From NCBI RefSeq assembly GCF_027595985.1, contig NC_073304.1:215418500-215482499 (forward strand): a stretch of DNA of 64,000 bases, in the 5' to 3' direction. This document shows positions 54,790-64,000 of the stretch, one piece after another. A program made the position numbers and the translations under genes. Origin of the DNA: Sorex araneus. Lineage: Eukaryota > Chordata > Mammalia > Eulipotyphla > Soricidae. Positions within the stretch are counted from its first letter, which is position 1. Every line of letters begins with the position of its first letter. The notes under the pieces were generated by a model. That model was not told the DNA's origin, did no database searches, and saw nothing but the letters and a program-made list of their open reading frames with translations.

Positions 54790-55560
54790 GCCCCCTACCC
54801 CACTACAAGACTGTCAGAGGAAGTTCCCACCGACTTCCAACCCATGACCCACCCTCACCACTCCTGCAGAAACTAACTGGTTATGTCACCACCAAGCGGC
54901 AGTCTGGTCGACCACTCGTGACTTCTCAGTCAGGGTGGAGGTGACAAGTGAACAGCACTGCTTTTCCTAAGGTTCAGTCTGTACGTCTCTGGAGAGGGCT
55001 CTGTGCTCCTCCCAGGAAGGGAAAAACAAACATGGTTCTTCTTTTTGGCCTCCCAAGAGGTGCTCAAGGGCCAAGGCCATTCCCGCTGAGGATGAGACAA
55101 GCCGGAGTGGGCAGAGCTGAGCTGCTGCCCTGGGGGCCCTGGGCCTTCGAGGTCCCCATGGCCATGCAGGGAGGCTTCCAGGGCTACACATTTGAACTCG
55201 GGTGCACTGTATGCATCCCCTAGCACTTTTGTAATGTAATCCCCTAAATACTTTTATACTTTTGTAATCCCCTAGCCACTTTTGTGGCTACATCCCCAGC
55301 CACAATTTCTACCTAATACAAGGCAGGGACACCACCTGTGAAATTAGTTCAGAAGCTGAAAAATTCTGGTAACTAGTAGAAGGCACATCTGAAATGCTAT
55401 CAGTATATTTGTTTCGAATAGTCCAAGGGTTAAGGCACAACTCTAGCATGCGCTAACCTGGCCCAACTCCCAGGACTGCCGGGAGAGCGAGCCCCCAGCG
55501 CACAGCTACACTCCTTCACCACTGCTGGGTGTAGCCCCCCAAACCAAAACAAACCACACA
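54790..55560. other. Unique SNX11 intron 3 sequence
   Basis: A weak SOR remnant may lie at 55420-55550 (GTCCAAGGGTTAAGGCACAA). Otherwise nothing recognised. Confidence 0.4.
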
Positions 55561-55574
55561 CACACATACACATA

Positions 55575-55773
55575 TAAATTTATTTATTTATTTATTTATT
55601 TATTTATTTTGCTTTTTGGGTCACACCCAGCGATGCTCAGGGGTTACTTCTGGCTCTGCACTCAGGAATTACTCCTGGCGGTGCTTGGGGGACCATATGG
55701 GATGCCGGGGATCGAACCCGGGTCGGCCGCGTGCAAGGCAAACGCCCTACCCACTGTGCTATCGCTCCGGCCC
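55575..55773 (-). mobile_element. SOR SINE with (TTTA)n tail
   Basis: (TTTA)9, then GGGTCACACCCAGCGATGCT to CTATCGCTCCGGCCCC; CATATATAAATT-like flanks. Confidence 0.92.
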
Positions 55774-55799
55774 CCATATATAAATTATTTTTTATATTT

Positions 55800-56465
55800 T
55801 AATTTTTTGGGTTTTTTGGCCTTGCATGTGGATAAAACAGGGAGTCAGACCCAGGGATGCTCATGGCTTACTCTTGGTTCTGCTGTGAGGCCCAAAGCAG
55901 GCTCCTCAGCAGCCGTGACAAGCTGCAGCTAACGTTAACTCTCAGCTAGGCCTCAATTTCTGTTTCCTCAAAGCAGGACTTGCAGTTTCTGGTAAACTCC
56001 CAGTTGAGTAATTTACCAAGATAAGGAATTGGGCAGTTGGGTCTGGCCGGTCATGAAGGGTCACTGTAGACTCCTTAGAAACTGTTGCTAACCATTGCCT
56101 AATTGCTGACCACCACTGTAATAGGGCCAAAGATAAAAATAGATCAGTAAAAATTGCTTCTTAACTCTGAACCCTATAGAAACTGCTTGTGATTTGGAGT
56201 CGGGGTCCTTGTCAAGACTCCCCTGTGTTGGATGAGACTTGGACCCTAGCTCGGGCTAGCGCTGGCTCGGGCTAGTAATAAAGTTCCTTTGCTTTTGCAT
56301 TATCATGTATGGAACTGGGTCTCTGCAACTGGGGATCTGAAACTTGGGCACAACACTCTCAGGGAAACTCCTGGAAGAGCTCAGGGGATCATATGACGTG
56401 CCAGGGATCGAATCCCGGTTGGCCACATGCAAAGTAAGAACCTAAACTCATGTACTACCTGGCCC
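55800..56465 (-). mobile_element. Old SOR SINE split by a solo LTR
   Basis: CCAGGGATGCTCATGGCTTA...GGTTCTGC before the LTR; CTCTCAGGGAAACTCCTGG...CTACCTGGCCCC after it. Confidence 0.75.
55884..56355 (+). mobile_element. Solo LTR of an endogenous retrovirus
   Basis: 472 bp starting TGTGAGGCCC and ending GGGCACAACA, with a poly(A) signal AATAAA at 56277-56282 followed by GTTCCTTTGC and a U-rich R/U5-like end. No retroviral coding sequence flanks it, and it interrupts a SINE, so it is a solo LTR left by recombination. An exact target duplication is not visible, which suggests age. Class not assigned. Confidence 0.7.
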
Positions 56466-56479
56466 CATATATGAATAAG

Positions 56480-56770
56480 TTTTACTCTTTTTTTGGGGGG
56501 TTTGGGGGCCACACTAGGCCCAGTGCTCTTATGCTCATGGGACGCTTCCAGCAGGGCTCAGGGAGCCATGCAGTGCTGGGGACCAACCCAGAGCTCCTCT
56601 AAGCAAAGTTCCAGTCCACTGAACTATTTCCTTAGACCCTCTTTCTTTTTTCAGGTTTGGGAAACACCCAGAGGCGCACAGGGGACCATGTGATGCTGGG
56701 GAATCAAACCAAGGGCTCCTGCATGCAAAGCATGTGCTCCAGCCATTTAAGCTCTTCCCCCCCCAGCCCC
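56480..56770 (-). mobile_element. Two diverged SOR SINEs
   Basis: 56490-56640 (GGGGGCCACACTAGGCCCAG) and 56645-56770 (GGAAACACCCAGAGGCGCAC). Confidence 0.7.
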
Positions 56771-56887
56771 TTTTTATTTTTCTTACTGATCTGAAAATGC
56801 ATCTAAATTGTCTAAGTGTCTGGCATCTTGCCATGTTCACCATAAACTCACTCCAGTTCCAAAGGAAGTATCCAAAAAGTCCCTCTT

Positions 56888-57065
56888 AGGGTCTGAGCAC
56901 TAGTACAAAGAGTAGTTCTGTTGCTTGACTTGCACACAGTCAATCTGGGTTTGATCTCTGGCATTGCATATGGTCCCTCAAACCCATCAGAAGTAGTCCC
57001 TGAGTGCAGAGCCAAGAGCAAGTCCTGAGCACAGCCAGGTGTGCCCCAAAACAAAAAAAAAAATT
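56888..57065 (+). mobile_element. SOR SINE, diverged
   Basis: GGGTCTGAGCACTAGTACAA to GTGTGCCCCAAAAC plus A11. Confidence 0.8.
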
Positions 57066-57083
57066 TTTTTTTTTTTGGGGTCG

Positions 57084-57330
57084 GGCTGGAGCGATAGCAT
57101 AGCGGTAGGGCATTCGCCTTTCACGCGGCCGACCTGTGTTCGATACCTCCACCCCTCTTGGAGAGCCTGGCAAGCTACTGAGAGTATCTTGCCCACATGG
57201 CAGAGCCTGGCAAGCTACCTGTGGCATATTGGATATGCCAAAAACAGTAACAATAAGTCTCTCAATGAGAGACGTTACTGGTGCCCGCTCGAACAAACCG
57301 ATGAGCAACGGGATGACAGTGACAAACAGT
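57084..57330 (+). mobile_element. Long-form, A-tail-less SOR SINE
   Basis: GGGCTGGAGCGATAGCATAG head; CCTGGCAAGCTACTGAGAG and CCTGGCAAGCTACCTGTGG show the internal repeat; end GGGATGACAGTGACAAACAG. Confidence 0.9.
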
Positions 57331-57494
57331 ATTTTGGGTCACACCCAGCAATGCACAGGGGTTACTCCTGGCTCTGCACTCAGGAATTACTCCTGGCGGT
57401 GCTCGGGAGACCATATGGGATGCTGGGAATCGAACCGGGGTCGGCCACGTGCAAGGCAAACTCCCTACCCGCTCCCTACCCTAGCTCCAGCCCC
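57331..57494 (-). mobile_element. SOR SINE abutting the long form head-out
   Basis: TTTTGGGTCACACCCAGCAA to CTAGCTCCAGCCCC, immediately after the previous element in the opposite orientation. No T-run of normal length, so the junction may be a deletion. Confidence 0.88.
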
Positions 57495-57564
57495 TGAAAA
57501 AAAATTTTTTTAATGCAATCAAAAGCCCCTCTCAGAACCAAGAGGGGAGCAAGAGCAAACTCAC

Positions 57565-57665
57565 ACGAGCCCAGCGTTTCTCTGCAGCTGCTTTCTCAAC
57601 CACACGAATTCCCGGTAGCGCCGGCGCACACAGGATGTCTTGGCCGTAAAGGCTTTGCTATTGGT
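57565..57665 (-). CDS. SNX11: SNX11 coding exon 3, PX phosphoinositide-binding core
   Basis: This 101-nt exon (acceptor CTTTCGCAG, donor CTCGT|GTGAGT) encodes [20 protein letters not shown], then [13 protein letters not shown] and two bases of Val77. RRRYREF holds the signature PX basic-aromatic motif (Arg59 and Tyr60 by my numbering), which contacts the 3-phosphate of the lipid. The motif is intact, so lipid binding should be retained. An inverted pair of SINEs lies about 70 nt past the donor (57084-57494). Confidence 0.96.
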
Positions 57666-57957
57666 CTGCGAAAGGAAGTACAGGAGAACGTTAAGGGCAA
57701 GAAAAGGCAAGTTCATATAAACTCCTTAGCATCACACTCATGGAAAACCCCCAAAGCCCCCAAGCCCCAGCTCTAATCAGGGGTGCCAACTAGAGCAAGG
57801 AGCCACGGGGCGGCCTAAAAGCAATGCTCAGGCACACCCCAAGAGCTCTTCCTCCCTCGGCTTCCCCCTTCCGCCCTGAGCCTGTCCAGTCATCCACAAA
57901 CAATTCCAGTCCAAGCCCCGGAGAGCTGACCCCAATACAAAAGCTTAATGCACTCAC

Positions 57958-58044
57958 GTGAAGGAATATCTTATAGTCCACATAAGAATTCCAGGAGCCC
58001 TCATTCTGCACACGGGGGTCCTGAACACGCACAGTGGTCACCTC
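57958..58044 (-). CDS. SNX11: SNX11 coding exon 2, start of PX domain
   Basis: This 87-nt exon is in phase 0 at both ends: acceptor CTCCTTGCAG, donor CAC|GTGAGT. It encodes EVTTVRVQDPRVQ, then NEGSWNSYVDYKIFLH, residues 15-43, the first beta-strands of the PX domain. It is near-identical to human SNX11 as recalled, with T in place of I at residue 17. The intron upstream is 1.03 kb; the one downstream is only 292 nt. Confidence 0.96.
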
Positions 58045-58199
58045 CTGCAAGGAGGAAACGCCCCTTCAGCTTTGGCTTGGTCACAGAGTGACGCAGCTCG
58101 GAGAAAAAAAACAGGTTGTCAGAGTTTCCCCACTCAATACTAGTTTCTATTCTTTTATACGTTCATTCACTTAATTCACATTCTATCAAAAAAAAAAAT

Positions 58200-58450
58200 T
58201 TTTTTTTTTAAAGAGACACACCCAGAGGTGCTGGGGCCTATGCTCTGCTCTGTGCTCCGGGTCTACCCCCTCCCCAACCTCCTGTCTGCAGCGCCTGTGC
58301 TCAGTCTGGTGAACGCTCTCCCCAGCCCCAACAAATATTTATTGGCCCCTCCCTCCCACTAGGCATCGGGCACTGGGAGTAAGACATGAAGAGACCAGAA
58401 TCCTTGCCTTGATGAAGCTCACAGTCTAGTACACTCCAACAAAAGAAGTG
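58200..58450. mobile_element. Old SOR remnant followed by L2 fragment
   Basis: 58205-58328 ends CTCTCCCCAGCCCC (antisense SOR); 58330-58450 has AAATATTTATTGG, GGGCACTGGGAGTAAGACAT and CTTGATGAAGCTCACAGTCT as in the L2 3' end. Confidence 0.5.
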
Positions 58451-58570
58451 AGCTAAAAGGAATTTATTTCCCAGTGAGGCCTTTCCTACTGATTCCCTTC
58501 CTCGGGCTTCATTCCGAGTTCATTAAAATCACCAAAATATTACTGTCCAAAGACCACCACTGAACAATGA

Positions 58571-58858
58571 TTCCTTCCTTCCTTCCTTCCTTCCTTCCTT
58601 CCTTCCTTCCTTCCTTCCTTCCTTCCTTCCTTCCTTCCTTCCTTCCTTCCTTCCTTCCTTCCTTCCTTCCTTCCTTCCTTCCTTCCTTCCTTCCTTCCTT
58701 CCTTCCTTCCTTCCTTCCTTCCTTCCTTCCTTCCTTCCTTCCTTCCTTCCTTCCTTCCTTCCTTCCTTCCTTCCTTCCTTCCTCTCTTTCTCTCTTTCTC
58801 TCTTTCTCTCTTTCTTTCTCTTCCTGCCTCTCTCTTTCTTTCTTTCTTTTTTTCTTTT
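58571..58858. repeat. (TTCC)n microsatellite and pyrimidine tail
   Basis: 213 bases of perfect TTCC repeats to 58783, then TCTT-type repeats. The longest tandem repeat of the window; the open frames through it encode only PSFL/KEGR repeats. Confidence 0.98.
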
Positions 58859-58859
58859 T

Positions 58860-58999
58860 GGTGGTTAGGCCACACCCAGTTGTACCCAGGACTTACTCCT
58901 AGCTCTGTGCTTGGAAATAATCAGGGCAGAGATGAGGGATCGAACCAGGGTTAGCTGCATGTAAGGCAAGCATCTAAACCCTTGTTCTCTCTCTCAGCC
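58860..58999 (-). mobile_element. SOR SINE, diverged
   Basis: TTAGGCCACACCCAGTTGTA to TCTCTCTCAGCCC, in SNX11 intron 1 (between coding exons 1 and 2). Confidence 0.8.
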
Positions 59000-59071
59000 C
59001 ATGATTTACATCTTATCCCAAACCCTTGCTCCAGTTTTTACCCACCTGCTCCTTGGAGACCACACCCTTAC

Positions 59072-59126
59072 CTCCTGTTCTTCGTTCTCCAACATCCTAC
59101 ACCAAAAGCCCATTAGAAGAACACAT
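59072..59126 (-). CDS. SNX11: SNX11 first coding exon
   Basis: On the - strand the exon follows a CTGTGTCCTCTTCAG acceptor and ends at CAGGAG|GTAAGG. The start ATG is at 59113-59111 and gives MGFWCRMLENEEQE, matching the distinctive N terminus of SNX11. The first 13 nt are 5' UTR and contain an upstream ATG (separate entry). SNX11 is an endosomal PX-domain sorting nexin without a BAR domain. It binds phosphoinositides, counteracts vacuolation caused by SNX10 and promotes lysosomal traffic of cargo such as TRPV3 (known for the family). The six coding exons here join without frameshift into 274 residues; human is 270 by my recollection. An earlier non-coding exon and the promoter were not identified. 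Confidence 0.95.
59097..59126 (-). other. Overlapping upstream ORF in SNX11 leader
   Basis: The exon begins exactly with ATG. This frame reads MCSSNGLLV and stops at TAG after nine codons, overlapping the main start (main ATG at 59113) in a different frame. Its context (CAG then ATGT) depends on the upstream exon. A short overlapping uORF can lower initiation at the main ATG; whether it does here is inference. Confidence 0.5.
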
Positions 59127-59371
59127 CTGAAGAGGACACAGCGACAATCACGGTTAGCAAGCTTCACTCGGAAAACTCTATTGGGCAAATTCCTGAAAAT
59201 TTAATCAGCAACCCAACCCCTGGGGAAATCCACGCAACTTTTTTTTTGTTCTTGTGTAAAACTAAAGAGGAAGCAGAAAACTCCCCCACATCAGATCAGG
59301 GCCAAGCCCTAGGGGTTTTGCCTCCCTTCTTAGATGCTCAAAGCCACCTCTACCCAAAATCTGTTGGGTTT

Positions 59372-59755
59372 AGGCCGGAGCAATTGTACAATGGGTAGGG
59401 TGTTTGCCTTTCACACAGTCATCCAGGGTTCGATCCCTGGCACCCCCTATGATCACCCAAGCCTGCTAGGAGTAATCCCTGAGCACAGCCAAAAAAAAGG
59501 CTACTGGGTTCAGCACAGTGTAAGTCTCAAGCAACAAGAACAGGTAGATTATAAAAACATTCTTCTCTAGGAGCCAGTGAAACAGTAGAGTAGGTAAGGC
59601 ACTTACCTTAAACACAATCAACCTGCGTACCTGGGTTCAATCCCCAGCATCCCATATGGTCCCCTGAGCCCCGCCAGGAGTAATCTTTGAGTGCAGAGCC
59701 CCGAATATGTCCTGAATACCACCCGCGTGGCCCCCCAAAAAAACAAACAACAACA
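59372..59755 (+). mobile_element. Two SOR SINEs upstream of SNX11 coding exon 1
   Basis: 59372-59500 (AGGCCGGAGCAATTGTACAA, tail shortened) and 59570-59755 (AGGAGCCAGTGAAACAGTAG). Confidence 0.8.
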
Positions 59756-59759
59756 AAAC

Positions 59760-61035
59760 ATTCTAAGGACCTCAGGCCAAGCAGTCTTGCGGTCTTGGGG
59801 CCAGAGCTCAGCTCTGCAAGTGCGTCTAACACCGCCCCCTCCTGGCTAACTCCATACAGCTAAGCCCCCACAAACCCACGCTCTGATGTCTGTCTTTGGC
59901 TAAGCAGTCACCTCCCCAGGGGTTCCTAGAGCGGCAGCACTCCACAGCACCAGAGTAGATTGCCCAGTTCCAGCCTCCCCTTATCAAACCACCCTCTGGA
60001 ACCCGAGCCAATGGCTCTAATCATTTCCTCTCTCGGCATCCCATCCGGTTTGTGCCTCTGCCCAAGCGCCCCGCAGCTGCACAGGTCGACTCAGGATATT
60101 TTCTGCTCCTTTGTAAAGATTCATTAAAGCCTAAGCCCTGATTTCCCCCAATGTGGCAGTTTACATGTGCAGCGACATCGCCCACTTCGACAAGGGGACC
60201 ATGAAGCCCGCAGCACAGGGTTACTCAAGTCCAAAGGGGCCCATGATGTCACCTTCTGTTAAAATACAGCACTAATCTTGTTACTCCTAGAACCACTCCA
60301 ACAACATCCACCCTGGCGGCCGCCTCCACCCCCTTCTCCTCTCTTAAGAGCGAAACAATAAGGTTTAATTTCCCTTTCCAATTTACCTTGAAATGAAAAC
60401 TGACTTCAGCCAATATGTACTGCCAACAAATGATCCGGGATGGCTCCTGGGGAAACAAGACTATCTCTAAGCTCTCCCTCTCCTCCCCCCTGCCCATTCA
60501 CACACCCACTCATTCTTTACCGGCCCACAATTAATTTTAAACACATTCTCTTATTAGTTCTGCCTCACCATTAGGAGAGGGTGCAATGCGTTCCCTTCTA
60601 CTTTGTGTTTTGCAAACAAAGGCTAACGTTTCAAGAAAGGAGGGAAACTCATTTACACCACGAAATTAGCAGCGCCAACAGCTTCTGTAATTCTTTCCAG
60701 TATACCAGAAGGTTGCTCCACACACAGACAGGGCACGCAGAGACAAAGCTGCATGCGATATGATAAAACGGAGCAGCACCACGGAGCAAATCAAAGGTTT
60801 AATGAATACAATACAATCTTCAGCAGTATTCTTGCTGACAATTTGATTTTTCATCTGATACCGTACCCGCTGCTCACAAAAGGGTCCAGAGCTGAAAGGC
60901 AGGAAATTCCAATTCCACAACAACCCAGGCAGAACATCCTGAATATAAGCAGTCTAAATAGCCGTGACCGAAAAAGAACAGGCTGACTCATTGTGAACAA
61001 TTAACTTCGTATGTTTTTTAAAAACTTATTCAAAG
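59760..61035. promoter_or_regulatory. SINE-free block upstream of SNX11 coding exon 1
   Basis: 1.3 kb without repeats in what is probably the first SNX11 intron. 60600-60960 reads like slowly evolving noncoding DNA (ATCAAAGGTTTAATGAATAC, GACAATTTGATTTTTCATCT). Function unknown. Confidence 0.3.
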
Positions 61036-61036
61036 G

Positions 61037-61204
61037 TTTGAGAGTGTAGAGCAGGTAAGAGGTTTGACTTGCATGCAGCTGACCTGGGTTTGATCCCTGG
61101 CATAGGGGACATGTGGTCCCCTAAGCCCTGCCAGGAATGATCTCTGAGTGATCTCTGAGCACAAAACTAGGAGTAAGCCCTAGCACAGCCAGGTGTGGCT
61201 CAAA

Positions 61205-61255
<51 letters not shown>

Positions 61256-61317
61256 ACTAAGCCCTAGCACAGCCAGGTGTGGCTCAAATCACACACACAC
61301 ACACACACACACACACA
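61037..61317 (+). mobile_element. SOR SINE with duplicated tail and (CA)n
   Basis: After GTGTGGCTCAAAT comes (CA)n to 61253, then GGACTAAGCCCTAGCACAGC...GTGTGGCTCAAAT and (CA)n again to 61317: the last 35-40 bases plus CA tract occur twice. Confidence 0.85.
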
Positions 61318-61588
61318 AGTATTTATTCTCTTCTATTCAGGGATTTGGTAAGAAAATAATGCTATGTTATTATATAATATTGTAACATATAATAAACATT
61401 AAAATGTAGTATTACATAACAGTATAAATGAACGTATAGTCATCTCTAAGCTCAGAGGAGCTCATCTACCTCCCAAAGTTTGCAACAAAATTTAGTAATT
61501 ACATAGCCATTATTATCTTGGGCTCAAGAAGAGTTGTCTAGAATACTGAGCCAAGTCTAAGCATAAGTTTTTCTTCTTTCCTTTGGGG

Positions 61589-61816
61589 TTAATCACTGTA
61601 TCACTGTCATCCCGTTGCTCATTGATTGATTTGCTCAAGCGGGCACCATAACATCTCCATTATGGGACTTGTTACTGTTTTTGGCGTATCGAATGCGACA
61701 TAGGTAGCTTGCCAGGCTCTGCCGTGTAGGAGAGATACTCTTGGTAGCTTGCCGGACTCTCCGAGAGGGACGGAGGAATCGAACCCAGGTCAGCCGCGTG
61801 CAATCGCTCCAGTCCA
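61589..61816 (-). mobile_element. Long-form, A-tail-less SOR SINE, A-box region deleted
   Basis: ATCACTGTATCACTGTCATC to CAATCGCTCCAGTCC; about 25 bases around the A box are missing. GGGG(A)TTAAT flanks both sides. Confidence 0.85.
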
Positions 61817-61930
61817 TTGGGGGATTAATACTGCTTAGAAATAAATAGCTATAAATTCACTTTAAATTAAGAAAAATATCCCTAGACCCCTACTATGCTA
61901 ATCTTAAAGCTAAGCTGAAAGACACTGAGA

Positions 61931-62270
61931 GGGCTAGAGCGAAAAAATACAGCGAATGAGGAACTTGCCTTGCATGTGGCCAACCCCAGGTGCAATCCCG
62001 GGACCAAATATTGCCCCCTCACCCTGCCCCAAGGCTGCCAGGAGTGATCCCTGATCAGTCCCCTTCCCCTCCAAAAAAAAGATACTGCGACGTCAGAGAG
62101 ATTTCACAACAAGCAGGGCACTTGCCTTGCACGTGGCCAACCCAGGTTTGATTCCCAGCATCACACATGATCCCCTGAGCCCCACCAGGAGTGATCCCTG
62201 AGTTCAGAGCTATAAGTAATGCTAGGTGTGCATCCTCCCACCACGCCCCCCAAAATAAAGTTACTAAGAA
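61931..62270 (+). mobile_element. Two diverged SOR SINEs
   Basis: 61931-62085 (AGGGCTAGAGCGAAAAAATA) and 62088-62270 (CGTCAGAGAGATTTCACAAC). Confidence 0.75.
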
Positions 62271-62304
62271 AGTTTCAGTGACACTTTCCTTTAAAACTCT
62301 GTAA

Positions 62305-62775
62305 GTATGGAGCTAGGGAGATGGTTCAAAGGCTTTGCTGGTGAAAACCCTGGATTCAACACCAAGTCCTGACTTTCCCTCACCCCTGCTCTCCAGCATC
62401 ACCGAGAAGAAGCCCCTTTGCACTTCTGGGTATGGCCCAAAACTAAAACAAACTCTGGAAGGAAGTAGGAACTGGGGAAGTAGCCCAAACCATACAGCAT
62501 GGTTTACATTGCTTACATGTGTGCAGCTCTGCGTTGGATCCCCAGAACTACAAAACAAAAAATCCTCTAGAACTAATACAAAAACTTTGACTCCAGGAGC
62601 TGGGGAAATAGTACAGTGGGTCGGGGTAGACTGCTTGCCTTGCACATGGCCAACCTACATTCTATCCCCAGCATCACATATGTTCCCCCAAGCCCCACCA
62701 GAAGTGATCACTGAGACCAGAGCCACAAGTAAGACTTGAGTATCACCGGGTATGACCCCAAAACAAAACAAATCC
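62305..62775 (+). mobile_element. Three old tRNA-derived SINE copies
   Basis: 62309-62460 and 62470-62565 have the older head type (GGAGCTAGGGAGATGGTTCA; GGGGAAGTAGCCCAAACCAT); 62597-62775 is SOR. Confidence 0.6.
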
Positions 62776-63123
62776 TTTGACTCCAAGCAATCGTTTCTAG
62801 GAAGTACTATTCTCCATCAGTCTCCGCCCCACTCTTTAGGAGGAAACGAGGATGGGTTCTGTCCTGGGATGAAAGGAGGAAGTTCTTCACTTTTGCTCTG
62901 TGGTCTGGGAGATGGATCTGGGGTTAACCAAATAAGGATGGGCAGTGACCCTCTCAGCTGCTTACCAACACAGTGCTGACCAAGCTTCCCTGAGGGCCCT
63001 TCCCATCACATTTGAAGCTCACTTTACTTTCTTCACCATTTCTTTACTTTCATCAACCATTTCCTCTGGGACGAATTCATTAGTTTGCTGTTTACAAAGT
63101 AGATTCCTCAGCATTCTGCCGCT

Positions 63124-63545
63124 GGGGGCAAAGCAATAATAGTCCAGCAGGTAGGGTATTTGCCTTGCACCAACTGACCAGGATTCAATCCCCAACATCC
63201 TATATGGTCCCATCAGAAGTAATCCCTGAGCATTGCAGGTGTGGCTCAAAAAAATAAAAGTAAACAAACCAGAAAGCTTTCCAATGCCGCCACTATTCCA
63301 GGTGGCAAGTCAAGGTGCTAGCCTTATCATTTTCACTCCCATGTAAATTACTTCAAGAGACAGGTTTAGTGAAGAAATAAGACAGTGAGTAGGTCACTTG
63401 CCTTGCATGCTGCCAACACGGGTTCAATCCCAGGACCCCATATAATCCTCCAGACCTGCCAGGAGTGATTCCTGAGCACAAAGCCAGGAGGAAGCCATGA
63501 GCACCACCAGGTGTGGACCAATAAACAACAACAACAAAAAGAAAA
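63124..63545 (+). mobile_element. Two SOR SINEs
   Basis: 63124-63265 and 63362-63545; the second ends in (CAA)n. Confidence 0.75.
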
Positions 63546-63714
63546 AAACTACAGCAAATCAAAAGGCAGGAGATGAGGAGAGCATAGGAGAGCATGACTT
63601 GCTTAAGGTCCAGGGTTGAATCCTTAGTGCAGCATAACAAACAACAAATAGAGGATAAAAAATATATAGAGAGTGGCTGACACTCCCCTCCGTGTGGGGG
63701 GGGGGGCAGGAGGG

Positions 63715-63895
63715 AGGGAGTTGAGTCACAACTAGTGATGCTCATGGCTTATTTCTGGCTCTGCGCTCAGGGATCACTCCTGCACTCTTGGCGGGTCTCA
63801 GGAAACCAGATGTGGTGGTGCCCGGGATTATTCACCCCGGGTGTGCTTCGCGCAAGGCAAGAGCCCCCCTACCGGCTGCACTATCGCTCCGGCCC
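63715..63895 (-). mobile_element. SOR SINE at right window edge
   Basis: GAGTCACAACTAGTGATGCT to CTATCGCTCCGGCCCC. Confidence 0.85.
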
Positions 63896-64000
63896 CTCCC
63901 ATCCCTGCTCACTCGGGCCTGAGTCCCTGGCCAGACGGCAATCCCAAAGGCTCTTCTTGCCCTGTCCCCACAGGTGGAAGGGAAACTCCCGTGTCTGACC

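Noticed and set aside
58540-58902. 111-codon open frames on both strands (KEGRKEGR and PSFLPSFL)
   Set aside because: Translation of the (TTCC)n microsatellite.
61615-61640. ATTGATTGATTTGC, a PBX/HOX-like site
   Set aside because: It lies in the body of a long-form SINE and is family sequence.
1-64000. Bacterial-type systems such as CRISPR arrays, operons or prophage
   Set aside because: The window is vertebrate nuclear DNA; spaced repeats are SINEs and microsatellites.

Overview
This is a mammalian nuclear window, almost certainly from a shrew (Sorex or a close relative). About 90 to 100 copies of a tRNA-derived SINE are scattered on both strands. Its head (promoter A box, then a B box of the GGTTCGATTCC type) and its body ending in GTGTGACCC plus an A-run match what I remember of the SOR SINE of shrews. 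Almost all short ORFs in the window are translations of this repeat, of microsatellites, or chance.

Two protein genes are present, converging on each other as in human 17q21.32. On the + strand, the 3' part of SKAP1 (T-cell adaptor, SKAP55) contributes three coding exons (1785-1832, 11493-11593, 35800-35908) that encode the acidic linker and the SH3 domain, followed by a probable 3' UTR exon (37160 to about 37515) with an AATAAA. On the - strand, SNX11 (sorting nexin 11) contributes six coding exons between 59126 and 50955 that join in frame to a complete 274-residue protein. Its 3' UTR runs to a poly(A) signal near 49855, or possibly 49527. The SNX11 promoter and any earlier 5' UTR exon lie beyond the right edge or were not recognised.

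Layout: 1-35.8 kb is SKAP1 introns. The left part (to 19.6 kb) is dense in SINEs. From 19.6 to 30.7 kb SINEs nearly vanish, and AT-rich unique sequence contains PBX/HOX-like, RFX-like and octamer motifs, a candidate regulatory island in a gene that borders the HOXB cluster. 37.5-49.5 kb is intergenic, with old SINEs, LINE 3' ends, MIR fragments and GC-rich unique DNA. 49.5-64 kb is SNX11 with its introns.

The most interesting signal is in the repeats. Besides the A-tailed SINE there is a second, A-tail-less form of about 250 bp with the same tRNA-like head but a different body. A longer version of that body forms the 3' end of two headless insertions, 35521-35759 and 40309-41005, each bounded by perfect 12- or 14-base target-site duplications. 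This is the pattern expected of 5'-truncated LINEs whose 3' tail was captured by a SINE, so the window may show a LINE-SINE partner pair. One of these insertions ends 40 nt before the SKAP1 terminal coding exon. A solo LTR, one site hit by three successive insertions, and close inverted SINE pairs are also described.
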